This document shows positions 1 through 8,520 of a DNA stretch of 48,356 nucleotides, piece after piece. The translations under genes were made by a program, and so were the position numbers. The stretch covers positions 1-48,356 of the forward strand of contig JBBQQG010000006.1 in NCBI GenBank assembly GCA_038216175.1, written 5' to 3'. The notes under the pieces are model-generated. The model ran no database searches. It saw only the letters and a program-made list of their open reading frames with translations, and was not told the origin of the DNA. How positions within the stretch are numbered: position 1 is the stretch's first letter; each line of letters begins with the position of its first letter. The stretch is from JBBQQG01 sp038216175. Lineage in GTDB: Bacteria > Patescibacteriota > Saccharimonadia > Saccharimonadales > OMJO01.

Positions 1-755
1 TTATTAAACGGCAAACTTACTTTCTTTTTCATAAAAGCAAAGGCAAGAGCACCGGCAAGTATAAAGAATATAATTATGCTTCCAACAATCAACTTGGGCT
101 TGGTACTTGATGGCTTTAATAATGTTAATGGCTTGCTATCAATCGTAAATGAAACAAGTTTGGTGGCTGCCGATACCTGTTTTGTGATTGGGTCAGTTAC
201 ACTAGCTTCAATGTAGTGGTTGCCAGCAGCTAAACCGCTAACTGTATAGCTCCAATCTCCGTTACCATCAGCTGTCGTAGCCACTGTCGTCGGTGTTGAA
301 TGAATAGTGAGAGTAACTAGACCATTTGCAGTTGTATGACCTATCAAATTTAGTGTCTGAGACTGCTTAAACTCAATCGCTTTATCACTAGCTAATACCT
401 GGCCACCAACTGAAATGGATGTTAGCTTTATTTGGCTGTCAGTAGTGGCAGGAGTTACGGCGCTGGATGCCGGTGTTAATGTTGTTACGGTTGTAGGAGT
501 TGTCTTGGTTGTAGTCGGAGACGTAGTCTTGGGAATAAGCTTCGTTGCAGGTGGAGGAGTGAAAGGCACTGGAGCGCTAGCAGTTATCGATTCAGTTGCG
601 TCTAAATAAGCACTCGACATGTTACCACAACCACTGTTATTAGTGATATTAACGCTAACATTATTGTGTAAGTTATTGACAGTTGTATTATAGGAACCAG
701 ATGTACTTTGTGGCATGTGAGTATTATGTAGCGCCGGACGGAAATATTGTTTCAT
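1..755 (-). CDS. C-terminal part of an Ig-like, membrane-anchored surface protein (runs off the left edge)
   Basis: No product family is recognised. The frame is open on the minus strand from an ATG at 753-755 through position 1, so its end lies outside the window. It encodes an Asn/Thr/Ser-rich stretch, a Thr/Pro-rich linker (roughly positions 620-430), a beta-rich Ig-like domain (about 420-150), and a hydrophobic helix followed by Lys-Lys-Lys near 90-30. That order is typical of a cell-surface protein held by a C-terminal membrane helix with its tail in the cytoplasm. The first residues after the ATG do not look like a signal peptide. The natural N-terminus is probably the secreted 100-residue ORF just upstream in another frame (724-1026), so the two appear to be one gene split by a frameshift. 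No LPxTG motif is visible in the part seen. Confidence 0.6.
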   Translation of the reverse strand, partial: MKQYFRPALHNTHMPQSTSGSYNTTVNNLHNNVSVNITNNSGCGNMSSAYLDATESITASAPVPFTPPPATKLIPKTTSPTTTKTTPTTVTTLTPASSAVTPATTDSQIKLTSISVGGQVLASDKAIEFKQSQTLNLIGHTTANGLVTLTIHSTPTTVATTADGNGDWSYTVSGLAAGNHYIEASVTDPITKQVSAATKLVSFTIDSKPLTLLKPSSTKPKLIVGSIIIFFILAGALAFAFMKKKVSLPFN

Positions 756-1026
756 AGTATGAACCAGTACCACCAGTAAAAGCGAAAATTACGTTTAAAG
801 TAACAGCCGACTGGTTATTAAAAGTAATGCCTACATTGTCTCCTTCAGTAACATTGCTATTTATAATTCCTTTGGCGCCGTTTATAGTTGCAGTGCACGA
901 ATTTGAATCATAGTTCACATTGAGTGTGTAACTAGGGTTAGCGGCCTTCGCAGACGTTGGTATCATAAAAATAGCGCTCATTGCAAATATTGCCACCAAA
1001 ATGCGACTTCGATAAATTAATTTCAT
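724..1026 (-). CDS. N-terminal fragment of the same surface protein, with signal peptide
   Basis: 100 residues. Residues 1-28 form a clear signal peptide: a basic start, a hydrophobic core, then a cleavage-like Ala-Lys-Ala-Ala. A beta-strand-rich segment follows with one cysteine. The frame ends in TAA at 724-726, immediately after a Phe-Pro-Ser-Gly-Ala-Thr stretch. Shifting by one base there leads directly into the long open frame that continues to position 1 with the same Asn/Thr/Ser-rich composition. The simplest reading is a single gene broken by a one-base indel, either real or a sequencing/assembly error. A programmed +1 shift at the TAA is possible but has no supporting slippery sequence. 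A genuinely short secreted protein is the alternative. Confidence 0.5.
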   Translation of the reverse strand: MKLIYRSRILVAIFAMSAIFMIPTSAKAANPSYTLNVNYDSNSCTATINGAKGIINSNVTEGDNVGITFNNQSAVTLNVIFAFTGGTGSYYETIFPSGAT

Positions 1027-1145
1027 GTTTAATATTTCATTTTTAGTTATTTTAAGAATTTATGAGCAGAAGTATGTACTTGCTAAACATAGTTGTCAAA
1101 CCATATTAGTTAGATAGATCAAAAAATTACAAATTACGACAAACT

Positions 1146-2942
1146 TTACTGATTTATAGTCAGATCGCTTATTACACGGTTCCACAGTTTATTGAAATGT
1201 ATTTCCAGTTTGTTGCTATCGACATGTACAGCCGGTTCGGCACCTAGTTCGCGGGCTTCTTTTCTTTCTAATTGGACAACGTCACGCCAAGGCAGCCGGT
1301 CTGCTGCTTCTCGATAGACATAAGTCGCATTACCATAGACTGGACTTTCTACCAAAGCTACCGACCTTTGGCTACCAGGCAGGCTAACCTCAAGTACAAA
1401 GAAAGGGAGAACTTGCCAACTAGCATGTTTGGTTCTCATTAACTTAACTTCTAAGCCCTGATTACTAAAAGTATTTCGAAGTTCAACTAGCCTTTGTATT
1501 CGTTCCCATTCAATCTGCGGTAAATCTTTGCTATCAATGTTTCTAATATAATCTTCAGTTATCTCACCACTTCCTGTCGACGGCGGAAATACCTTAATAT
1601 CTTCATACTCGGCCTGAGCAATAGTTTCAACAGGAATATTTGGTACATCTAATATTGGATTAACTAGTTCAGCATTAGTATCATTTTTGCTATCGACTAC
1701 ACCATCCTTGGCAAGAATATAGCCAATTATAAAATCTTCATAGACATTTAATTCTGGGTGCTGAAGTCTGTTGTCAAAGATCCCTGTATCTATTATTTCA
1801 TCAAGCAGGTTAACCAATTTTAATATTTGACCTTTTTCTTGAGGAAATTCCAGGTAGTCTAGTTCTTGTAAAATTTCGCGCTGCCTACTTGCATCGTCTA
1901 GATAAAGCTGCGCAGTATTGGCAGCATTTGAGTTTTTGCCTGTTCTTTCCCAATAGACACCTAGCATTAAGCCGACCAGTGCTCGAGCAGATTCACGCGA
2001 TAGTGGATCAGATGATGAGTCAGGTAAACTGTCGGTAAACTGTTTAGCAAGAGTGATAAGCTCCGGATGTCTTTCACGGAACTGTTTATTGGTCAGATTA
2101 TACGGCATATCGATTGCTCTTAGTTCATCAAGTCTAGATTCAATTTCTGGCGCAAGTTCATCTAACAATCGATTTTGACTATTTTCGTCAATCATAGCTT
2201 GGACATATGAATTAGTACGGTTTTTGAGCACAATTCTAGTTTCAGGCAAAAGATCAAAACCTAAATTATCAGACACAGTTAATACGTCATGAGCACAAAC
2301 ATTTAAAACAGATTCGAAACGCCTAGCTTCTTCTAAATGTTCATCTTTTTCAGCCTGATCTGAGGCAAGATCTAGTTTTTGATTTGTAGTATCGGCCATT
2401 TTATCAAAAGAGTCTTTGAATACATGTCCAAGGTCAATAGCTAGGCTACCAGCTTTTCTTAATAGTAAAAATGCTCGCTGAGATTCGCACATGTCAGATA
2501 GCTCAGATATTCGATGCAATCGTTTTTCTGCATATTCTAGGTTGCGGTATAAATCACTTAAATTAGCAAGCCGATGTGTAAGTTCTTTAAAATGTCTTTT
2601 TGGAAAAGCTAATATTCGTCCTGAGACATGCATATCATGTAATCTAGCAACTTCTCTTAACCATGCTTTTGAATTATGATCTTTTAACTCTTTTAAAAAA
2701 TGTGCCGCTCTTAAATATGGACTGAAAGGTGAAGCCACTAATTTGCTTCGTGTAACTTTATCTATATTCATTTTACCAGTGGTATCGACAATAAGATCGT
2801 CTTTATAAACCTCAACTATTGAACTAAATACTAAAAATTTAAGCGTCGACAAATCAGTTTTCGAGTCAATTCTCGACAAAGCTTCCCAGGCGCTAGCAAA
2901 AACTTTTGGATCATCTAATTTAATATCTTTAAATAGATCCAT
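1146..2942 (-). CDS. cytoplasmic protein of unknown function, 598 residues
   Basis: Family not recognised. The protein is long, hydrophilic and mostly alpha-helical, with many Leu/Glu/Arg heptad-like stretches in residues 90-260. It has no signal peptide or membrane helix. The C-terminal third (about 470-590) is predicted beta/alpha, with conserved-looking Trp and Pro. The ATG at 2940-2942 is the first start after an in-frame TAA at 3195-3197 and has no convincing ribosome-binding site. The 84 codons between that stop and the ATG are open and protein-like, and the 90-residue ORF 3195-3467 lies in the same frame. Together they look like one protein of about 770 residues interrupted by a nonsense codon. 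The ATG could be an internal restart, or the whole gene may be a pseudogene or a readthrough gene. Confidence 0.6.
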   Translation of the reverse strand: MDLFKDIKLDDPKVFASAWEALSRIDSKTDLSTLKFLVFSSIVEVYKDDLIVDTTGKMNIDKVTRSKLVASPFSPYLRAAHFLKELKDHNSKAWLREVARLHDMHVSGRILAFPKRHFKELTHRLANLSDLYRNLEYAEKRLHRISELSDMCESQRAFLLLRKAGSLAIDLGHVFKDSFDKMADTTNQKLDLASDQAEKDEHLEEARRFESVLNVCAHDVLTVSDNLGFDLLPETRIVLKNRTNSYVQAMIDENSQNRLLDELAPEIESRLDELRAIDMPYNLTNKQFRERHPELITLAKQFTDSLPDSSSDPLSRESARALVGLMLGVYWERTGKNSNAANTAQLYLDDASRQREILQELDYLEFPQEKGQILKLVNLLDEIIDTGIFDNRLQHPELNVYEDFIIGYILAKDGVVDSKNDTNAELVNPILDVPNIPVETIAQAEYEDIKVFPPSTGSGEITEDYIRNIDSKDLPQIEWERIQRLVELRNTFSNQGLEVKLMRTKHASWQVLPFFVLEVSLPGSQRSVALVESPVYGNATYVYREAADRLPWRDVVQLERKEARELGAEPAVHVDSNKLEIHFNKLWNRVISDLTINQ

Positions 2943-3194
2943 TGTTCTGGTCGTTTCAATGTCAATCGGCTTTATTACGGTTTTATTTATAATCTCAACA
3001 TGTTCCTCGGTAAGTGTATTTTTGGAGTTTTCCCAGAAACCAACTACAGCCTTTGCTTTGGGGAAACTAGACCTACCATTTAATCTAGCTGTTTGACGGC
3101 TTTGTACAACGTTTCCGAATACATATGTCGATAAGCCGCTTATTAGTGCTGAATCATCACCACTGCGTCTGCGATCAAGTTCATAAAATATATT
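2943..3194 (-). other. open, protein-like stretch between the in-frame stop and the next ATG
   Basis: 84 sense codons in the frame of both neighbouring ORFs, with no ATG, GTG or TTG. The translation is ordinary soluble protein, with an Arg-Arg-Arg cluster, mixed charged residues, and Phe-Trp near the middle. Intergenic DNA at this AT content would rarely stay open this long in exactly the frame shared by both neighbours. Confidence 0.6.
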
Positions 3195-3467
3195 TTATAT
3201 TCGCTCAACTTCGCCGGCACTTTTTTCGCCAACTATGCCTGATACGATGCCATCAACAATCGGCTGGTTAAGTGTGTCCTGATCCGACGGCATTTGTAGG
3301 GCTTCAATTTCAGATAAAGTAGTTAACTTTTTTAAAGTATATTCGGTCGCGTCTAAAGCTTCCTTGGCAGCTGCTATAAGAATAGGATCAGTTAATAACT
3401 CGTCTAACTTAATATCGCCACTTGAATTATAGAGCTCGTGACTTGTAGTTTCACCTGGTAAAGACAT
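3195..3467 (-). CDS. N-terminal fragment (90 residues) of the interrupted 770-residue protein
   Basis: Acidic, helical, cytoplasmic segment starting at an ATG at 3465-3467 and ending at TAA 3195-3197. No family is recognised. The ribosome-binding site is weak. After the TAA the same frame stays open without a break to the start of the 598-residue ORF and through it to 1146, so this is best read as the first 90 residues of a longer protein. If the TAA is real, the product is a truncated peptide. If it is read through or is an error, the full-length protein is made. It could also be an independent small gene. Confidence 0.5.
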   Translation of the reverse strand: MSLPGETTSHELYNSSGDIKLDELLTDPILIAAAKEALDATEYTLKKLTTLSEIEALQMPSDQDTLNQPIVDGIVSGIVGEKSAGEVERI

Positions 3468-3603
3468 TACAGTATTTTACAATCTTACTACACATTAGTC
3501 AATGTTTTCAAGCAACATTATATTGGCACGCTATTTAATTTCATATTGCACAGTCATAATAAAAACCTAAGTTCGATCTCGTATACGAACAATATTTAAA
3601 TAA

Positions 3604-5022
3604 TCAGGGGACGGTGACGACTCGGCTATAGATTGTGTAATTGGAAGTTGAACTTCGAGCATCTGTCCAGACTAGGTGAAATGCGCCGCTACTATCTGAG
3701 TCACCTTCAACTTGATCTTGACCTATCCAGCGAGGCTGTGATGGATTGTTGGGTTCGGCAGATGATACAGTAGGTATTTTCATAGGAGCAGAAAATGTCA
3801 GTCCGTTGTCCTTAGAGTAGATAAAGTCCAAATCAAATAAAAGATTAGGGTTAATAAATCCGATACTAAAGAACTGGACACCTATAACGCCATTCTTATT
3901 AACTATAATGCTACATGAGCCAGCCCCCCAGCCGGTGGGAACAGTTGTAGCAATTTGTCTAGGACTAGTCCAAGTTGTGCCGCCGTCGTCTGAAGTTTCC
4001 ATCTCAAGTTGAAATGGCACGTTATTGCTAGCGTCATTGGAATATGTCATAAATAAGCGCTGACCGCCTGAACCATTTGGACCAACTGCCATCGAAATCC
4101 CGTTAAAACCACCATAACCTGACATCGCTGGAAGTGTAACTTGATTTACATGTATACCAGTAAACGTAACACCGCCGTCAGTCGATCGTAAAATGTAAAT
4201 GTCGCTCGCCGATCCGTTATATACACCGTTCAAGGTTTTGTTCACCCAATTGCCCTTAACTGGTATGACGAGTGTTCCATCTTGAAGAATTGCTGGTGGA
4301 AAAACCTCGCCTCCGTTAATAGCAGGAAGCACTGTTGGTAGCGCCGTAGTCCAAGTAAGTCCGCCGTCACGCGAGCGTGTAATCTGCATATTAAAAGTAC
4401 CGACTATATAAATAGAGCCGTTAAACGACGATTGACTCCGATCGACAATTATATGCGGGTGATCGATATTTGGTCCAATTGTCTTAGTAATCGACCAAGT
4501 AAGTCCGCCGTCAGTTGACCGTCTATAGCCTAGTGTACGATTAGAAATATCAATGAACGACCAATGAAGAACACCATTTTTATCATAAACTACGTCATCG
4601 TCGCCGCTGGCATTAAGAGCAGTCGAAGTCCATGTCGCGCCGCCGTCGCGAGTAGTCATTATGGCTGAAGCATTTTCTAGGTAGCCTGTCTTAATCGTAA
4701 CCGCCATATGGTTAGAATTAGCTGGGTCGACACGCAGATCAGACTGATATTGATTACCTCCCAGTGACGCTCCGACAGCAATTTCAGGACCTAAGCTAGG
4801 GACTAGCGAACCAAGTCCAAACTGAACGGCAGAACCACCAGAAGCTGAAGTGTTAGCAATAACTTTGGCATGACCAGTTATAACTCCGTTCTCAGGCTCT
4901 ATTCCCAAAGCAGGGACTAAGGCATGTAAACTAGATAATAGAATGATCCCGATTATGCCAAATACGGCCATTATTCCCAGAGGAATGTATTTACGTTTAT
5001 CAGAGATATTTGCTATTTTCAT
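3604..5022 (-). CDS. membrane-anchored Asp-box (BNR) beta-propeller protein, sialidase-like fold
   Basis: 472 residues. Residues about 13-35 form one membrane helix near the N-terminus, followed by the IEPE...SASGG..VQF stalk module shared with other surface proteins in this window (residues about 40-70). The rest contains at least six Asp-box motifs (pattern S/T-x-D-x-G-x-T-W/F), for example near residues 126, 167, 217, 281, 345 and 405, regularly spaced as in sialidase-type propellers. Asp boxes are structural, so enzymatic sialidase activity does not follow: the arginine triad was not identified. It probably acts outside the cell on glycans or as a binding propeller. It is monocistronic, just downstream of the cyo operon and on the same strand. 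Confidence 0.8.
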   Translation of the reverse strand: MKIANISDKRKYIPLGIMAVFGIIGIILLSSLHALVPALGIEPENGVITGHAKVIANTSASGGSAVQFGLGSLVPSLGPEIAVGASLGGNQYQSDLRVDPANSNHMAVTIKTGYLENASAIMTTRDGGATWTSTALNASGDDDVVYDKNGVLHWSFIDISNRTLGYRRSTDGGLTWSITKTIGPNIDHPHIIVDRSQSSFNGSIYIVGTFNMQITRSRDGGLTWTTALPTVLPAINGGEVFPPAILQDGTLVIPVKGNWVNKTLNGVYNGSASDIYILRSTDGGVTFTGIHVNQVTLPAMSGYGGFNGISMAVGPNGSGGQRLFMTYSNDASNNVPFQLEMETSDDGGTTWTSPRQIATTVPTGWGAGSCSIIVNKNGVIGVQFFSIGFINPNLLFDLDFIYSKDNGLTFSAPMKIPTVSSAEPNNPSQPRWIGQDQVEGDSDSSGAFHLVWTDARSSTSNYTIYSRVVTVP

Positions 5023-5156
5023 AAGCAGTATACTTTATAAAAATTGTAGCACAGTCAGATCATCAATTAATTCCGGACATCGAGCTATTACTTCCGGCCG
5101 GCTATACACAAACAATTTTTTATACTATAAATTAGTAATCCCAATAAATTTAAAAG

Positions 5157-5849
5157 TTAAGGGTTAACAATAAAATCACCCTTAGTGTCTTCTTGAAGAT
5201 GATCATGAAACTGAAAACTGCCAGATAGAGACAGGGTAATTGTATAGTTCATACCTTTTTGAATTAAAAGATCTGCTTCACCGGCATAGGCTTCATGACG
5301 AGGATGCGGTCCGAACGCAATGTCTCTAAGTTTATTGTCTTGATTGATAAATGTCAGAGTGTCGCATTTGCTAGCTGTCGTATGAAACGGACTGACTTGG
5401 CCATTATATATCGTGACTTTATGATTAACATGTTGGCCTTGGCAGGCACCGGTTTTCTGTCCGCTAATCTGGTAGATACCTTCATCATTAATTAGCTTCT
5501 GGACTTGATCTGATGGCCGCATATTGTAATGAAGATTGCTTATAATCATTATCGAGCCAACAACAACTATCAGAATAATGCCAATCGTTGAAATGAAAAA
5601 GAATAAGTTCCATTTCGGTTTCGGTCCTCGTCCTAAATGTAAAAAGAATGTTACTTGAATTATCATTTGTGTAACAGCAAAACTTAAAATTGTAACAAGT
5701 AGCACTTTCCCCCTAACGATTTGGTTAACAACCAGATAGTACGGAATAAACGTAACAATTAAAGAAAGTAAGAAACCAATTACATACGACCGTAGCGTAC
5801 CGTGCTCACTATTTGTGCCTCCAACTGGTTTATCCAGAAGTTCGCTCAT
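5157..5849 (-). CDS. cyoD: cytochrome bo3 quinol oxidase subunit IV fused to a cupredoxin-like domain
   Basis: The start is taken at the ATG 5847-5849, which overlaps the cyoC stop by four bases (ATGA); an ATG 14 codons upstream lies inside cyoC. Residues 1-110 are CyoD-like, with an N-terminal cytoplasmic tail and three membrane helices including the Phe-Phe-Leu-His-Leu-Gly motif after helix 2. Normal CyoD ends here, at about 110 residues. This protein continues for about 120 residues outside the membrane as a beta-rich cupredoxin-like domain, with His-rich motifs FGPHPRHE and FHDHLQE before a final Gly-Asp-Phe-Ile-Val strand. The usual type-1 copper Cys-x-His-x-Met loop is not present, so copper binding is uncertain. 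CyoD topology places this extension on the outer face, where it could touch subunit II or bind metal. Last gene of cyoABCD. Confidence 0.85.
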   Translation of the reverse strand: MSELLDKPVGGTNSEHGTLRSYVIGFLLSLIVTFIPYYLVVNQIVRGKVLLVTILSFAVTQMIIQVTFFLHLGRGPKPKWNLFFFISTIGIILIVVVGSIMIISNLHYNMRPSDQVQKLINDEGIYQISGQKTGACQGQHVNHKVTIYNGQVSPFHTTASKCDTLTFINQDNKLRDIAFGPHPRHEAYAGEADLLIQKGMNYTITLSLSGSFQFHDHLQEDTKGDFIVNP

Positions 5850-6430
5850 ACGAAGGCCCTCAGATAAACAAATGTAAAGATAAAGATCCAAACAATATCC
5901 AAGAAATGCCAGAACAAACTAAGCATAGCTAATTTCCTGATTAAGTGCTGGTTTAGACCGCGCTTAACAATAAATACCATAGTCGTAATCATCCATAGTA
6001 GTCCCAGCGTAATATGTATCCCGTGAGTGCCGACAAGCACAAAGAACGACGACATAAAGGCGTTGCTCTTCATGGTATGACCATCACGGATTAAGCTGGA
6101 AAATTCGTTAAGTTCTAACACTAAGAAAATCAGACCCAGTATAAATGTCGTACTAAACCAAAAAAGTGTCTGAGTTTTGTTAACTTTTCGAGCAGCAATC
6201 ATGGCAATTCCACACGTAAAACTACTTGTTAGTAGAAGTAAAGTTTCAGTCAGTGCCAGCGGAAGTTTAAATAGTTCACGCCCAGTTGGACCACCAAAAG
6301 TATTATCTCGAAGAACAGCATATACAGCGAAAAGAACAGTAAACATTAAAAGATCTGTCATTAAATAAACCCAAAAACCAAACATCACTCTATCGTTGGC
6401 AGCCTCTTCATGTGTATTGTCTTCTTTCAT
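5846..6430 (-). CDS. cyoC: cytochrome bo3 quinol oxidase subunit III
   Basis: 194 residues, the usual CyoC length, with five predicted membrane helices. Recognisable features include the N-terminal FGFWVYLMTD motif, an Ala-Leu-Thr-Glu-Thr segment in helix 2, the Thr-His-Gly-Ile-His motif in helix 4 and Phe-Trp-His-Phe-Leu-Asp-Ile-Val-Trp in helix 5. These match the heme-copper oxidase subunit III family. It has no redox centre; in the family it supports proton uptake and complex stability. The start ATG overlaps the cyoB stop by one base (TAATG) and the end overlaps cyoD by four, so the genes are translationally coupled. The ACD subunits look complete. Confidence 0.95.
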   Translation of the reverse strand: MKEDNTHEEAANDRVMFGFWVYLMTDLLMFTVLFAVYAVLRDNTFGGPTGRELFKLPLALTETLLLLTSSFTCGIAMIAARKVNKTQTLFWFSTTFILGLIFLVLELNEFSSLIRDGHTMKSNAFMSSFFVLVGTHGIHITLGLLWMITTMVFIVKRGLNQHLIRKLAMLSLFWHFLDIVWIFIFTFVYLRAFV

Positions 6431-8520
6431 TATTGTGCTCGCTGTCGCTTATTCCTAATTACATCAATTACGAAGGCTAGTACGACTTTAATTAAATCTA
6501 CTAGTCCCATATCTTCATCATTTTTATCATCAACAACGTGCTTTGTAGCCAGATCTTTTTTAATTCTTGCTTCTTCTAATTTTTCAACCTCGACAGCCGC
6601 AATTGTGTATTCGCTATGTTCATCAAAACCGCGGATAATAAAGGTAGCAATTATGCCAATAACTGATACTACAATCAGCCAGATAATATTCCAAACAAAA
6701 CCAAAACATGCAAGCGTACCAAATATAGAAATATATATGCCAGCTGCAGTGTTTTTGGGCATATGTATATCTTCATGGATCCGTTTGGGCAGGGGCCGCT
6801 TTTTCATTTCCCAAAAAGCATCGCGTGTTGAAACAGTAGGAATGTCAGTAAAGTTGTAGAACTGTGGCGGTGACGGAGTAGCCCACTCCAGCGTTCTTCC
6901 GTCCCAGGGGTCACCGGTAGTATCGCGCAGTCGGTTCTTTTGGATAAAGCTGGCTAAGATCTGGGCCAGCTGCAGTGCAACACCTATAGCAATGACTATT
7001 CCACCAATTAACATTAGTATAAACATTGCCTGCCATCCAGTAGACGCATCGTAATGATCCAGTCGACGAGAGGCGCCCATTAACCCAAGTACATACATTG
7101 GAATAAAGGACATGCAAAATCCAACTATCCAACACCAAAATGCATAGCGTCCAATCCGTTCATTTAGCTTTATGCCAGTAAACTTTGGAAACCAATACGA
7201 CAGGGCACAAAAGATTCCAAATAGAACTCCGCCAATCACAGTTGAATGAAAATGTGCTACTAAAAACAGACTATTATGTAGCTGAAAGTCAGCTGGAGGA
7301 ACAGCCAATATTACACCGCTAATACCGCCAAGAGTAAATACTGAAATGAAACCTAGAAACCATAACATGGGCGTATCAAACCTTATTCGGCCTTTATACA
7401 TTGTCGCTATCCAATTAAATACAAGGACTGAAGTCGGCACGGCAATTACCATAGTCATCACTCCGAAAAAAGCATTTACGTCTGCGCTGGCCCCCATTGT
7501 AAAAAAGTGATGAAGCCACACAGAAAGTGCTAGTGCCGATACACCGACCATACCGAGAACTGCAGACATGTAGCTGGCAATTGGTTTCCGGCTAAAAGTA
7601 GATACTACTTCAGAAAATACACCGAAAGCAGGAAGTATCAAAACATATACCTCGGGGTGTCCCCACATCCAAATTAAATTGGTATACATCATTGGATCTC
7701 CGCCACCAAGAGTAGTAAAGAAATGTGTGCCGAGAGCTCTGTCAAAATACACTAAAAACAAAGTTGCAGTTAGTAAAGGGAAGATCGTTACGGCCATTAA
7801 CATACTGCATAGTGATCCCCATGTAAAAAGTGGCATCTTTTTCAATGTCATGCCTGGCGCACGCATCTTCAGAATAGTCATTATAAAATTTATGGCACCA
7901 AGAGTTGTCCCAATTCCAGAGATCATAAGACTCCAAATCCAATAGTCGACTCCAGTCCCTGGGCTAAACTGCTTTGCGGCCAACGGTTGAACGGCCAGCC
8001 ATCCAGTTGCGGCATAGTGACCACCAAATACAAAAAACATGTTCACCATGATCACGCCGCCTATGAATAACCAGAACCCAAGCGTATTTAAAAAAGGTGA
8101 CGCCAAATCTCGGGCACCAATCTGAAGAGGCACGATGTAGTTAATTAATCCAAATACAAAGGCCATAGCCACAAAAAAGACCATAATATTACCATGAGCA
8201 GTAAAAATCTGCTGAAAGTGATCTGATGAAAGATATCCGTGCGAGGCACCAGACGACAATGCTTGTTGGAGCCAAATCATTATGGCGTCTAGACCGCCGC
8301 GGAGAAGCATTACTCCACCGACAATCAAATACATAATACCAATCTTCTTAGGATCTACCGACGTTAACCATTCGTTCCAAAGCCACTTCCAGCGTTTCAT
8401 TCGAGTTATTGCGACAATTACAATAAGTGCCAACAGTGCAAATGCAGCAGTTCCACCGATTGTAAACCATTCGTGAGGTAGTGAATCCCAAGTTAAATTA
8501 CCTATAAGAAATTCTCTCAT
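6430..8520 (-). CDS. cyoB: cytochrome bo3 quinol oxidase subunit I, K-channel lysine replaced by leucine
   Basis: 696 residues, full length for CyoB, with about 15 membrane helices and the conserved C-terminal MPKN segment. All heme-copper ligands are present: His109 and His425 for low-spin heme, His423 for high-spin heme, and His288, His337 and His338 for CuB with cross-link Tyr292 in HPEVY. The D-channel aspartate is in IGARD (Asp138) and the HPEVY glutamate is present. The K-channel motif is altered. E. coli CyoB has PTGVKIFNW with Lys362, and here it is PTSVLVFNW, Leu366 (codon 7423-7425, CTT). The lysine is nearly invariant in A-type oxidases and essential in E. coli. The enzyme oxidises quinol and reduces oxygen at the membrane. 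Start ATG overlaps the cyoA stop (TGATG). Confidence 0.97.
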   Translation of the reverse strand: MREFLIGNLTWDSLPHEWFTIGGTAAFALLALIVIVAITRMKRWKWLWNEWLTSVDPKKIGIMYLIVGGVMLLRGGLDAIMIWLQQALSSGASHGYLSSDHFQQIFTAHGNIMVFFVAMAFVFGLINYIVPLQIGARDLASPFLNTLGFWLFIGGVIMVNMFFVFGGHYAATGWLAVQPLAAKQFSPGTGVDYWIWSLMISGIGTTLGAINFIMTILKMRAPGMTLKKMPLFTWGSLCSMLMAVTIFPLLTATLFLVYFDRALGTHFFTTLGGGDPMMYTNLIWMWGHPEVYVLILPAFGVFSEVVSTFSRKPIASYMSAVLGMVGVSALALSVWLHHFFTMGASADVNAFFGVMTMVIAVPTSVLVFNWIATMYKGRIRFDTPMLWFLGFISVFTLGGISGVILAVPPADFQLHNSLFLVAHFHSTVIGGVLFGIFCALSYWFPKFTGIKLNERIGRYAFWCWIVGFCMSFIPMYVLGLMGASRRLDHYDASTGWQAMFILMLIGGIVIAIGVALQLAQILASFIQKNRLRDTTGDPWDGRTLEWATPSPPQFYNFTDIPTVSTRDAFWEMKKRPLPKRIHEDIHMPKNTAAGIYISIFGTLACFGFVWNIIWLIVVSVIGIIATFIIRGFDEHSEYTIAAVEVEKLEEARIKKDLATKHVVDDKNDEDMGLVDLIKVVLAFVIDVIRNKRQRAQ

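Noticed and set aside
415..609. Plus-strand Val-rich ORF at the left end
   Set aside because: It is antisense to the Thr/Pro linker of the minus-strand surface protein, and Val/Gly-rich translation is what reversed Thr/Pro codons give.
3604..5022. Functional sialidase
   Set aside because: Asp boxes are structural and shared by many propellers; the catalytic arginine triad and Tyr/Glu pair could not be placed.
5850..5891. Upstream ATG for CyoD
   Set aside because: It lies within cyoC and adds residues not seen in the family; the ATGA overlap start has the normal N-terminus.
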